Below, piece by piece: positions 1-10,428 of a stretch of DNA of 64,000 bases (position 1 is the first letter of the stretch; each line of letters starts with the position of its first letter). The stretch covers positions 32,759 to 96,758 of the forward strand of contig QPMI01000260.1 of assembly GCA_004431415.1 (NCBI GenBank). The letters run 5' to 3'. The notes beneath the pieces are model-generated. The model saw nothing but the letters and a program-made list of their open reading frames with translations, searched no databases and had not been told where the DNA came from. The position numbers and the translations under genes are program-made. The DNA is from Cyanophora paradoxa. Its lineage: Eukaryota; Glaucocystophyceae; Cyanophorales; Cyanophoraceae.

Positions 1-319
1 TGTCGGCATCCGCGAGGTGCTCTACCATGACAGCGCGCCCGACGAGCTCGAGGCCAGGGTGCGACGTCAACGTCTTCCCGCGGTCTGCAGAGTTTATACC
101 CCGGTCTCATTCCCCGGGCTACTTTGCAACAAACCGAAGCTTCTTCCAGGTCCGCCGCATGCGCACTCAGCACAAACCTGACCGTCGCCATCCTACTGAA
201 AGTGAAATTGACCAACTATATCTTTCCGCAGCAGCTGCCAGCCTCGCTGTTCCGGCGCTACGTCCTTCCCGCCTGGACGTCTGCGAGCAGCTTAAAACCG
301 ACCGGATACTCTCAACAAC
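1..319. other. Left edge and SERF upstream region
   Basis: No complete gene is visible. The first 58 bases stay open in one frame on each strand. On the minus strand an ATG at 29..27 opens a frame reading MVEHLADAD into the window edge, which would make a divergent partner of SERF; on the plus strand frame 2 is also open. Neither can be assigned. The rest is presumed promoter and 5' leader of the SERF gene. Confidence 0.4.
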
Positions 320-709
320 ATGACTCGTCAGTTGGCCAGCCGCTCGCCGCGCTGCCAGCGCGGAGCGTGTTCATGTGGTTGACACGCTCTTGCAGGCGGA
401 AACCAACGCGACCGCGATCGGGAGCGCGCTGCGAATCGTGCAAAGGAGGGCCCTGCCAAGAAGAAGGACGGAGATCCTGCAAAGCGCCTGACCAAGTACG
501 CTCAACTTCCTCTTGGAATGCTATTTCTAAGCACTGCATTGCGTCGCAGGGATGCGGACATTATGAAAGAGAAGCAGAGGCTGGCGGACGAAAAGAGGCA
601 GCAAGATGAAGAAAAGCGCCTCAGGGAAGAAGCTGAAAAGAGAGCTCTTGTTCAAAAACAGAAGCTGGAGAAGACCGACAACGTATCTTCTGCCCCGAAG
701 ACCAACTAG
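320..709 (+). CDS. SERF: SERF/4F5 small EDRK-rich factor
   Basis: Three exons, 320-326, 396-495 and 550-709, join in frame into an 88-residue highly charged protein. The first exon is only seven bases (ATG ACT C). Splicing creates the N-terminus MTRGNQRDRDRERAANRAK, the hallmark of the SERF/4F5 family, followed by a Lys-rich stretch and a long Lys/Glu/Gln-rich helix that looks like a charged coiled coil, ending at TAG 707-709. Both introns are GT-AG (69 and 54 nt). Family knowledge: SERF proteins are small nucleic-acid-binding, chaperone-like factors that modify aggregation of amyloid-prone proteins. The protein is longer than the usual animal SERF because of the extended C-terminal helix. 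Identification rests on the spliced N-terminus, which no unspliced frame shows. Confidence 0.92.
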
Positions 710-1590
710 GTGAGAAGCATCGCCCAGCAACGCATCCAGTCCGTGTGCTAGTGGAACGCACCTATACCTTTCTGTTTTCCCAGTCCAATTTTGCATGGCC
801 TTACTCTCCTTGGAGGGCCACCCAGGGCCCGGCTGGCCACACTCGCTGGTGGGCTGGGCCCGCGGCTGCGGCGGCCGCAGTCACTGAGTGTACATCCCAC
901 ACTTGTAGCCCGGACTTGCAATTTCAGTATGTGACCAAATGCTAGAAGTTACGTCAAGCAGAGGCCCGTTCGCCGTTCCAGGCCTGGCTGCAGCTGATCC
1001 CCCTGCCAGGCCCCTGCCGCATTGCCAAGCACCAGACCCCTGCCAGGCTGTGTGATAATGATGCCTGGCCGAGGCCTAGGGCGACCCGTGCACGCCGCCG
1101 GTGCCGGCAGCCTGTGTACATATGCATGCCGTCATGATCAGTAATTAATTATAAGTACTATGATAATCATTGAATTATAAGCGCTAGCGCTAGCCGCTGA
1201 GCTTCAATTGCCGCAGCGGATGCGCGCATGCGCATGTGCATGCGCATGCGCATGAAAGAAAGCTAGGCCCGGCTTCGATCGAGATCGATCGAATATATTC
1301 AAGCTTCAAATTTTTACTAGTTAACTTATATTAGGGTTGAACTTCCGCAAAGTTGGAACTTTGAAAGGGGTATACGTGGTCCGACCCAAGTCAAGGTGGC
1401 CTGTTCCAGCAGCGCTCTCTGGGCCTCTAGCTATATTCGACTCGGCGATACAAAAAGAATTCAGTGGCGATATGGGTGCGCAGTTGTAGCTCCGTACGCG
1501 GCGCGTCACTAACCGGCAGCGCATCGGTAGCACACGAGAACGAGGACACGGAGGACCCGGAGGACCCGGACGAGAACGAGGACGTCGAAG
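710..1590. other. Intergenic region SERF-SMN with AT-richer palindromic island
   Basis: No gene is supported. Positions 760-786 hold a 27-base segment that recurs exactly at 16535-16561. Around 1130-1320 the base composition turns AT-richer and is full of short self-complementary words (GCTAGC, GCGCATGCGC alternations, GATCGATC). This type of island recurs between other genes of the window. Confidence 0.5.
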
Positions 1591-1815
1591 ATGAGGAGGC
1601 AGACGGCGCGGACGTGTGGGAGGAGGGTGCACCGCTCTGCACAGCTCGTTGACGGTCGCTTTGTGCTTCCACCACGCGCAGAGATCTGGGAGGAGGCGCC
1701 CGATGTGGACGCTGCAGCAGGCGGTATCGTGTACTCGCAAGCGATCGATTTGACAGTGCGCCCCGCGGAGTTACCAGCCGGCACTGTCGCTCATTGCGCC
1801 AGCCAGGACGCGAAC

Positions 1816-3223
1816 ATGTGGGACGACAGCGCGCTCATCAAAGCGTTCGACGAGAGTGTCGCTAAGTATCAGGTGCCACGAAGCCAGGAACGGAGCAGTC
1901 CGGCTCAGCGCGTGCTGACCAAAGCCTCAGATTGCGCATAAGCTGAAGGGCGCCTCGGGTGTGAAGAATGTCAGGTGCAAGAGGAATCTGAGTTTTTAGT
2001 GCAATCTGGACGTTCTAAAACCGTTACAGGCCCGGGTCGAACGCTGTCGTATCTGAGGTGCGATCTCGTCAGTAGCCATCATTCGAAGACAGAATGTGTC
2101 TGCAGGGACACAAGAAAACGAAGGAAAAGCGGGAGGGCGATGGGAAGGAGAAAACGAAAGGTCGGCCGTGTCTCAGTCGAGCGTGTTTACGTCTAAAACA
2201 CCGGCAGAGAAGAAAAACCCGAAGGACAAAGAAGGCGGGAAGGACAAAGAAGCCCGCAAGAAGGAGAAAGAGGAAAGGCGCCGGGAGAAGGAATTGAAGA
2301 AACGAGAGAAGGAGGAGAAGAAGCTGAGGAAGAAAGCCTCGGAGGAAAGCGCCGCCGCACTACCTTCTGATGGAAGCAGCCCTTTCGGCACCGGCCCCGG
2401 GTATCCTTACGGCTGGCCTCCGTGCGCATCTTATCTGCGGGTCCTTCTTCTTTTAGATCATACTCGGCAGAGAGTGGGTGGCGTACTACTCGTCGTTCTA
2501 CGGTGGTGAAGCGAGTTTCACTGGATGTCCTCAGACAGTATCGCCAGAGCCCGGCCTTGGCTCCGCACAGCAGGTGCATCCTTTCTGCTCCTCGCTTTTA
2601 TCGCATTATCACTCGAGTGACGATGAGCAGGCGCACGCTGCCGCACGCCCCGCCACAGGGCGCGCGCGGAAGGTGCGCTCGACAGCTGGCGGGAATGAAG
2701 GCGCTTCAGGGGCAGTGCTCGACGACGGCAACTCTGGGGATGACGGGCATGTTTTGTTCTATGAGGACGGCGTGCCCGTTGCTCCGGTCACCTCCTCCGC
2801 CTCTGCGGGACGGCCAGTTTCGCACCACATCCCGCGCAAGGTGTGTAGCTTCTTCCGTTCAGCTGTGGCGACGTCTGACCCGCTGCAGACGTACTCACCC
2901 CCCCCTACGTTGGGTTCCCCTCCGCCGCCAGTGCACCCTCGACCGCGGTCAGCAGCTTCTTCTGCGCGACGGCCGCCCGCGGGGCCTGGTTCGTAATCGT
3001 CTCGATCCCTCTCTCGATCCACTGAGGCGCAGCTGCAGACGTGTTTGGAGCGGCGGAAGCGGCGCGCGGCCAACAGGAGGCATTCTCGCGATGCATGCTG
3101 GCGTGGTACTACGCCGGCTTCTACGCGGGGCAGTACCAGGTGCAGTGCGCAGTGTGCAGTATCTACACGGAGCCAGCTGAACCCTCGCAGGCGCAGTACC
3201 TGCAGCCCGCCCGTGAGCGCTAG
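1816..3223 (+). CDS. SMN: Survival motor neuron (SMN)-like protein
   Basis: The N-terminal exon encodes MWDDSALIKAFDESVAKYQ, which matches the Gemin2-binding helix of SMN. The last large exon encodes CMLAWYYAGFYAGQYQ, an SMN YG-box (oligomerisation motif with spaced Tyr/Gly). Between them are a Lys/Arg/Glu-rich stretch (about 2200-2340) and Pro/Ser/acidic linkers. SMN oligomers load Sm proteins onto snRNAs, which fits the high intron load here. I see no Tudor domain between the two motifs, a layout also known in reduced SMN proteins such as the fission yeast one. A GT-AG intron starts right after CAG 1872, and the last intron probably ends at 3190 just before the terminal residues AQYLQPARER. 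Exact middle exon borders and the start (ATG 1816 or one further upstream, open from 1591) are uncertain. Confidence 0.85.
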
Positions 3224-3453
3224 GCAGGACCTTTACAGCTGTCGAAATAATACTAAAATTCGTAAGGAACTGAGGGAAGGGGAGGGAGGGGGGAGAGGGG
3301 GGAAAGGGAGGGAGGGGGGGGGGAGAGAGAGAGGGGGGGGGTGTTGGGATTTCACGGATCATCATCTGCTGAGCATCGGTCCCACGTTCTTCAGCTTCAA
3401 CTTGACGCGCCCCGCGCTCCCGCTGGCGGACGTTGCAGCCGCTGGGGCACTCG
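3224..3453. other. SMN/CCP1 convergent 3' region with G-rich tract
   Basis: A purine strand tract, almost pure G/A, spans about 3270-3342 between the two convergent genes. It contains many runs of at least four G and could form quadruplex or triplex structures. No gene is seen. Confidence 0.5.
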
Positions 3454-6400
3454 CTAGTACCCCGAGGGAGGATGAGGAGGAGGAAGTGGGAAGGCCCTGC
3501 ACGGGGCCGCCAGAGGGGGGCGAGATGGTAAGGACTTGAAAGCCCGCTCCACGCCCTGACATGGGGCCGGACGACTGCCTGCGGAGGGCTCGCCCGATGG
3601 CGAGCAGTGCGCATTGCGCGCGCACCCGAGTATGTGAGGGAAATGGATGGAGGAGGGCGGGCCGGGAGGCCGCGGTGGGGCAGGCAGGCTCGCAGATACC
3701 CCCGAGTTTCGACGCCTGCCGCCAGTGAGAACGACGCAAACGGCGGCGTCGAAGGGGGCACACGGTCTCGAGGGGCTCACGCGCGATGCACGCCGCCGGT
3801 CCGGCGACCGTGCCCGCGGCTGCTCTGGGCGAACGGGCTGGCCCGGTGGAGAAGGGGCGGCGCTGGGGGTGGGTCGGGCGGAGGGGGTCGCGGAGGGCGG
3901 GGCGGGTGGCTGGGTGGGCGGCAGCGGGGCGAGGCCGTATGTGGCCTCGAATTCGCGCAAGAGCTCCTCGAGGCGCGGCGTCGGCGGCTCAATGAATTCG
4001 AGAAGAGCCCCGCAAAAGTGCCGCCCCACCTCCGCCAGGTGGTCCACGTTGAAGTGCATGCGCACACGCGGGCCCGCCCCCGCCCCGCCCGCCCCCGTCG
4101 CGGGCACCCGCACCGACGGCGCCGTCGACGGTCGCGCCCCAACGTCCTGCAAGCCTTCAGGACGCGTAGCCGAAGGAGTAGCGGGGGCGCGGCGCGCACG
4201 CGGGCCGCTGCGTACGGAGGCCGGGGCGCGGGCTGGGGCGCCTCAAGGTCTGCCCCACAGAAGGATGCCTCCAGCGTGTAGCAGGGGCGGAGACCTGCGG
4301 TGCACGATCGGCGGGAGGAGGGAGGGGGGCCGCGCGGACGGAGGTTGCGGACCCAGCTCGCGCCAAAGGGCGACCCGGGCAGTGGACGCCTTCGACTTCT
4401 GCACGCGAAAGCAGCAGAGCTCGAGGCTGAAAAGGTGCGGGGCCCGGTCGCGCAGCATTCGGGGGAAGAGGCGCTGCGACAGCATCTCATGCCGCGCTTG
4501 CAGGGCTGTGAGGCACTCCGCGCTTTCCCCGTCCCCGTCGCCAGCGCCCTCCGACGGCCCCGTCCCGGGTGCGCCCGGCCCGCCTCCCTTGTCCGGCTTT
4601 CCCCCCCGGCCCGGCCTCCCGCGCTTTGCGCGGGCCTTGACAGAGCCGGCGACGGCGCCCTTGCCCTTGGCGCTCTTGCTCGAGGACTTCTCGGACGGAG
4701 CCGCCTTGGCCTGGGGGCCGTCCCCCGCAGGTCCCTCCTCGTCGCTCTCCCCCTCGCCCACTGCGCTCGCCGTCACGGAGCCTGAAAGCAGAGGACGAGG
4801 GGGAGGGGCGCGCCGCCGGTGGGGTCCTTGGACGCGAGGTTGCAGCAGCCATACATGAAGACGTTTTTGCGGCGCGAGTGCCCTGCGCCGCCCTCGCCCG
4901 CGCACAGGGCGACAGGAGGCGGGCCGGGGACCGTGGAAGTCGCAAAAGAAGAAGACGCCGCGGCCCGGTCTGCCGGGCCCGCGCTCCTCATGCAGGCGCC
5001 GGACGAGCTCCTTGCAGTGGAAGATCTGCGGCGCAGGTCAGCGGTGCGACACAGGGGGCCCCCGCGGGGCGGACCGTCGGCTCGCGGAGGGCGCTGGGCT
5101 TCGTCCACTGGCGGTTGAGGTCGACGCCCGTGAGACTCGTGCTGCGCGCCGTCAGGCCGGCGTGCGGCAAGCCGCGCGCGCCCTGCACCGGTAGTTGCCG
5201 GCGACGACGCCGTCGGGGTTGAGCATGGGCACCACCTGCGGGACGGTGAGGCGCGAGCGGCAAGGCCATGCCTCTCATCCCCGCACCTTGAAGACCACCG
5301 TATCCCGCAGTCGCTGCGCCTCGGCGCTATTCCCTGTGAGGAAGTCCAGCACGCCTGCGGCGGGCTTCGGCCCCTGGCGCGCGAGGCGGCGCGTGCGGCG
5401 CAGCGGGGCGCGTGTGGCTCGCCCTTCATGATCCAGCTCGCGTTGCTCTCGCCGGGGTGCACCCGGGCTGTGAGCACGGCCACGCGGCGCTGCGCTACCG
5501 CCTCCGCGTCCCCGGGGCTCGTGATCGTAAGCAGGTCGCACGGCCTCCCCGCGTTCGTATAGCAGAGGACCTGACGCCGGAGGAAAGTCCGCACGCGGGG
5601 GTCCACCTGCGGCCGCGTCGTCCCAGGGGCGCGTACGCGAGGCGAGGCCGCGGGGCAGGGTCGGACTGTGATGGCGCCGAGGTGGCGCTGCAGGTCGGTG
5701 AAGGTGTACGGGTAGTGGTACGCGATGTAGTAGAGCGCGCCCTCCTCCGACGCACGATGGAACTGCGCTGGCCGTCGCGCCGCGGCGGGACGAAGTTAGG
5801 CGCAGCCGGCGGGCCTGCAGGGAGAAGGTGAGGGTGTAGTAAGGCATTGGCGCCGTCGAGGCCTTTGCTTTCGCAGCGCCTTTGCGCCCCGCAGCCCCGC
5901 CCACCACGTCCACCTGCGGCCCACTTGCACGACGCTCTCTCAAGGCCCGGCGCAGCGCGAACCTGTCGCGTGTGCTGGTTTGGGTAGTAGCAAATGCGAG
6001 TGCCGGCACGGACCCAGCCGACGCCGCGCGAGGCAGCATCAAGGGTCGAGTACATCAATGGCCTCATGCCGAAGTTGAACTGGCTGTTCGGCTGCCGGCG
6101 GTCTCACGGGCGTGGCGCGACGACGGTCTCGGGTACGCGGCGACGCGGAACCTTTTCGAGGTTGATGATGTTGAACTTGTAGGCAGCCGGGGGGGGGAGG
6201 GCGCCCGCCACGACGGCGAAGTAGAACCACTGCGTGTGGCCCTTGGAGGCGACGTCCACCTCGAGGGTCAGGTCGTACTCCCTGTCCCCGACGCGCACCG
6301 CCGCCCGCAGGTTCCCGCTCTCGAAGCGCGACTCGAACTCTGCCGCCCCCTCGCGCCCCGCCCCCTGCCCGCGCTTCGCCCCTTGCGCACCGAGCTGCGG

Positions 6401-9316
6401 CGAGGTCCACTGGCGCCCGACGGAGGAGGCCACCCTCGGCGTCCCGCGGCCCGTCGAGCCGTTGGGCGCGCCAGGCGCTGGCGTGGCGCCAGCCGCGACA
6501 GCGCTGGGGGGCGGGCGCGCGAGATCTGGCGAGGTGCGCCCGGGAGCCGACACCTGCGGGACAGCGTGAGCAAGCAGCTCGAGGGGCCGGAGAGGTGGCG
6601 GGGCGGCGCCTGCGCGGGGGAACAGGCGGGGTGGCTGCGGAGCGCGTCGTAGACGAGGGCGTCGGGCGGCCCCGCGGCGGCCCAGCGCTCCACGTCGTGA
6701 ATCATCATCTCGTGCACGAGGGGCCCCTCCACCGCCGTCCCCAGCGGCTCCTCGCCCAGCTGCCCCGCGTCGGCCCCGGCCCCGCCCGCGCTCCCGCTCC
6801 GCGCACCGCAGGGTGGTGCGAGAGCAGCAGGTCGGCGTGCACGCCAAGGGGCGGCGCGCGCGTCTGCGGAGCGGCGGTCCCCGCGGCGGCCGCGGGAGGT
6901 AGCGCGGGGAAGGCGATGTCGGCACGGGCGGCGGCGGGGGCGTCGGGCGCGCTGTCGTCCGAGTCGCTGCCGCCGAGGGACTCGGCGCCCCACTGGGTCG
7001 GGCTCGCGGCCGGCCCCCGCTTACGCTCGCGCGCTGCCGCGAGGGCCGCCCCGCAGCCGTCGACGAGGCCGACGCCGGCCGCGGCGCCTGCGGCGAGGCC
7101 GCCCCCGAGGGCGACGGCAGAGGCGACACGGGTGCCGACGCAGCCGTCGGCATCGGCCGCGGCACGGGGCGCGGCGGCCGCCGAAAGCTGCCCGAGCTGC
7201 TCGGCTGCGAAGGAATAGAGAGGGGAGACTGGCCGCGCGAGGAGGGGCCTTCCTCCCCCCCGTCCTCCGCGCGGCTCGCCTCCTCCTCGTCCCCCTCGCC
7301 GGCCTCTCCCTCTGCAACCTCGACCTCCTCGGGCCCCTCCGTTGGCCCCTCCGCCTCTCCTCCAGCGTCGTCGGCACCCGGCGGCACAGGCGACGGCGTA
7401 AGCGCCGGCACGTGCTCGCTCGCTGCGCGAAATCCATCGCTCAGAGGGGCCGCGCGATGTGCCGGGACATCGGCTCGCACGTGTCGGGGAAGGAGCCGCC
7501 GCGCCGACCCCGGGCCCGCTCCAGTAGGCACGGCAGGCCGGAGAATCGCGGCAGAGCTCAGGGAACTCTGCGCCGCATCTGCCCGGGGTTCGGAGTGGGG
7601 CGCGGGCTGCAGCGAGAAGGGCGCACGAGGTGCATCGGCAAAGGGACCAGAGGCGCGCCGGCGGGTAGCAGCGCTCCAGCGCCGCCTGCCGCGCCGCCTC
7701 GCCCATCAGCGCCTCGCCATCGCCCTCCGCCTCCGCCGGCGCTGCGCGACGTCACTCGCGCGCCAGGGAGGCGCGCTCGGGCGGGCAGACGGTCGGCGGG
7801 GAGGCCGGCGGTGCGCTCGCGGAGGAAGTCTTGGAAGCAGTAGTACGAGCGGGCGTAGTTGGAGTTGAAGCTGAGGTCCCCGGGCTGCATCCCGCCCCCG
7901 TACATCGGGCCCGCCCCGGGCGCCGCCCCCGCTGCGCCCCGACCGTCAGGCCAGCCAAGCTTAAAAGCAGGCTGCGCCGCTCACGCGGGGGAGGCGGGTA
8001 GGGGTTCTCCTGGCGGGGCCGGAGGACCCAGAGGAGGCGGAAAGCGGACTTGAGGATGTCGGGGTGGTTCTGCGGAGGGCTCGCGAGCGAGTGCAGCGGG
8101 GCGGGCGCGACTGGCGAGGAGGCACGCCTGGAAGTGGAGGAGCACGGCGGCGCGCACGGCCTCGAAGGCCCCCGCCTGACGCACCATCCCCGCGAACGAA
8201 TCCCCTGCCAGGGCCACCCCCTGTCGCGCGCTCGGCCCTCCGGTCGCACGCCAGGGCGGGGTCGTGCCGGCACCTTGAGGGCGGCTATTGCGGAGCGGCA
8301 GATGTCGGAACGGGTGTTGTGCGCCTTGAGGATGTGGAGCACGAGGCCCCAGCCTTCCTCCCTTACAAACGCCACCACGCTCGTCGCCGCTGCACGTCTG
8401 TGAGCACCGTGGCAACCCCGGCACGACAGAAGGAAAAAAAGAAAACGACGCGCACATGCTTCGACCAGCCGCGCCAGCGCGGCGAGCGCGGGGGCCAGAA
8501 GCAGCAGCTTCGTTGAATGGGCGTATATGGCAGCAAGGAGCGCGCTGACCGTCCCTTCCTTGGACGCAACGGAGACGTTTCCGTCTGCAGGCGGCGTCAG
8601 CGACACGCCGCCGCCGGGCGGGCGGGAACGCGCCATTGCGGAGAAGGACGCAGAGGAGATCGGCCGCGGCAGAGGCGAGATCGACATCGTAGACGTATGC
8701 TTTCAGCGCAGAGATCACAACACTGAGCACACCCTCGAGGCGCGCCGTAACCGCCAGGGCACGATCTGAGCCCCGCGTCAAGTGCGCAGCCGTCGCCGCG
8801 CTGCTGTTGCCCACCGGCCCGCGAGAGGACGAGCACAGCGTTGAAAGACACCGCCAGCAGGTGCGGCTGGGTTTGGTTCACGTTGATGACACTGTAGAGG
8901 CTCTTGACGGCCCCCTCCTTTAAAACTTGCGTAGCTGCGGTGTCTTCGGCGGGGCGCGACGAGAGACGAGAACAGCACTGCAATGCACCGTGGCTTTTCG
9001 CGAGGTTCAGGAGCGTTGTGATTGCCCAGGACATGAGCTCGACGTCCGCAGCCGCATGCAACGACATCGCTGCCAGGAGCGTGCCTACTACGCCTTCGCG
9101 TATCTGCGAGGTAAAGCCCTCAGCCTGTGCTCGCAAGGCGCCAGCGCGGCGCTCTGACCATGGGTCCGCGGTTCTCCTCTGTGCAGCCGCGCCGAACGAG
9201 CCGGTCAGCGCCACGTAAACACTACTCGGAGCGCAGGCTGGTGCGTGAGTTGCCGAGAACGCACCGTCCTGGCTCAGTTGGGCGAGGCTGCGGAAGGCCT
9301 GGCGAAGAGACTCCAA
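3454..9316 (-). CDS. AGTPBP1: Cytosolic carboxypeptidase (CCP1/AGTPBP1-like, M14 family)
   Basis: Large multi-exon minus-strand gene. The N-terminal part (about 9316-7980) is a helical armadillo-like repeat region, as in CCP1/Nna1. The middle holds the CCP N-domain ([10 protein letters not shown] near 6170; [13 protein letters not shown] near 6060). The zinc peptidase domain follows: [13 protein letters not shown] near 5450 supplies the first His and Glu zinc ligands, [10 protein letters not shown] near 5220 and GVDLNRQW near 5120 are signatures, [15 protein letters not shown] near 4940-4855 supplies the last His ligand, and YTLEASFCG near 4270 carries the catalytic Glu. Known CCPs remove glutamates from tubulin tails, which fits a flagellate. 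The C-terminus past about 3900 is low-complexity Pro/Ala/Arg. No in-frame ATG is visible at the 5' end before an upstream stop near 9372, so a further first exon or a different start is likely. Confidence 0.9.
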
Positions 9317-9643
9317 ATCGTCCGCCGACCCGGCGCCCCGCCCCGCCAGGCTGTTGAACGCGCGTTAGCTTGTTAGCTAATGTTGAACGCGCTCGTTAGC
9401 TAGCTAGCACCGATAACAGCGGTGCCTGCTCACCTCGCCACCTCAAGCTCCATAGCTGGGGCCTGCACGCTACCGCATGCAACGCGCGTGTAGAAGGCCT
9501 CGCTACCTCGGGGGCTCCATCACCGATTCACGTACCCCTTGCAAAAACAAAAAGAAAGTCTCGCCTCGCCGCCCCGCTACAGATCATAAGCCTCGCTCAA
9601 CCGCCAGCCGGTGAAGGACCAGCACAGGTCGCAGCCGACCGCC
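9317..9643. promoter_or_regulatory. Divergent upstream region CCP1 / SRP14
   Basis: About 330 bases separate the visible 5' ends of the two head-to-head genes. Near 9360-9410 there are repeated GTTAGCT and GTTGAACGCG words. A missing first exon of CCP1 could lie here. No recognisable TATA box was found. Confidence 0.35.
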
Positions 9644-10157
9644 ATGCTCCTCGAGCCAGACTCCTTCCTGAACGAGCTTACAAAGCTATTCACAAAGTGC
9701 AAGACAGTTGGGAGCGTGTACATTACAGTAAAGCGATGTGCGTCTCGCGCGCCGCGCCTGGCACCGCGACGGTGGGCAAGGTCTCACGACGAAGCCGCAG
9801 TCACCGGCCCGCCGAGCGGTCGCAAGGATAAGCAAGACAAGAAAGGCGCGGTTGCGGGCGAGGAAAAGTGCTTGCTGCGGGCAACCGATGGCAAGCGCAT
9901 TAAGCTCTCCACCGTGGTGCGCTCGATCGCAAGTGCCGCGATGTGTGAATCCCCCGCGCGACCGCATTGTGGACCAGGTGCCCCGCGCGTGAGCTGACGC
10001 TGGATTCGCACAGATCGCGCACAAGGACCACGTGCGCTTCCAGATGGCATTCGCTACGATCCTCAAGGTTCAAATGGACGCGCTGAAGAAGAAGGAGAAG
10101 AATGTCAAGAAGGCACCGGCGCCCGTAAAGAAGAAGGCTGCGGAGCCCTCCGCTTAG
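9644..10157 (+). CDS. SRP14: Signal recognition particle 14 kDa subunit (SRP14)
   Basis: Exons 9644-9737, 9801-9916 and 10014-10157 splice in frame to 117 residues. Removing the 63-nt first intron, which itself keeps the frame open, turns the sequence into KRFTGPPSGRKDK, the expected SRP14 loop. The first exon gives LLEPDSFLNELTKLFTKCK, exon 2 carries CLLRATDGKRIKLSTV and exon 3 VRFQMAFATILKVQMDALK. The tail is Lys/Ala-rich as in other SRP14 proteins. SRP14 pairs with SRP9 on the Alu domain of SRP RNA and slows translation during targeting to the ER. Both introns are GT-AG. Length and architecture are typical for the family. Confidence 0.97.
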
Positions 10158-10428
10158 CTATTCTGCCCCCCTGCCTTCACTGACCCGCTTGACTGCCCCT
10201 AGGCCTGCATTTTGACGAAACACGCGCTGTCAGCTAGCTGTTTGACTGACAGTGTTCACGGAAGACATCGGGGTAGTACTGCTCATGCCATGACTCGATG
10301 ATGATGCCCCCGCGGCCGCGCGCGCAATCCGCAATCTAAAATTTTGCCGCAATCTTCAGTAAGCTTGAAATTTTGCCGCAATCTATAGCTATTTTGTCGA
10401 GGCACGCGAGGACAACTAGCTAGCTATT
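10158..10428. other. Convergent 3' region SRP14 / UCHL5
   Basis: A short AT-richer spacer between two gene ends. A word reading AAATTTTGCCGCAATCT occurs twice, at about 10338-10354 and 10369-10385. No gene seen. Confidence 0.5.

Noticed and set aside
3647-4858. Large plus-strand frame overlapping the CCP1 gene
   Set aside because: It is antisense to the conserved carboxypeptidase exons and contains only Arg/Gly/Pro-rich sequence.
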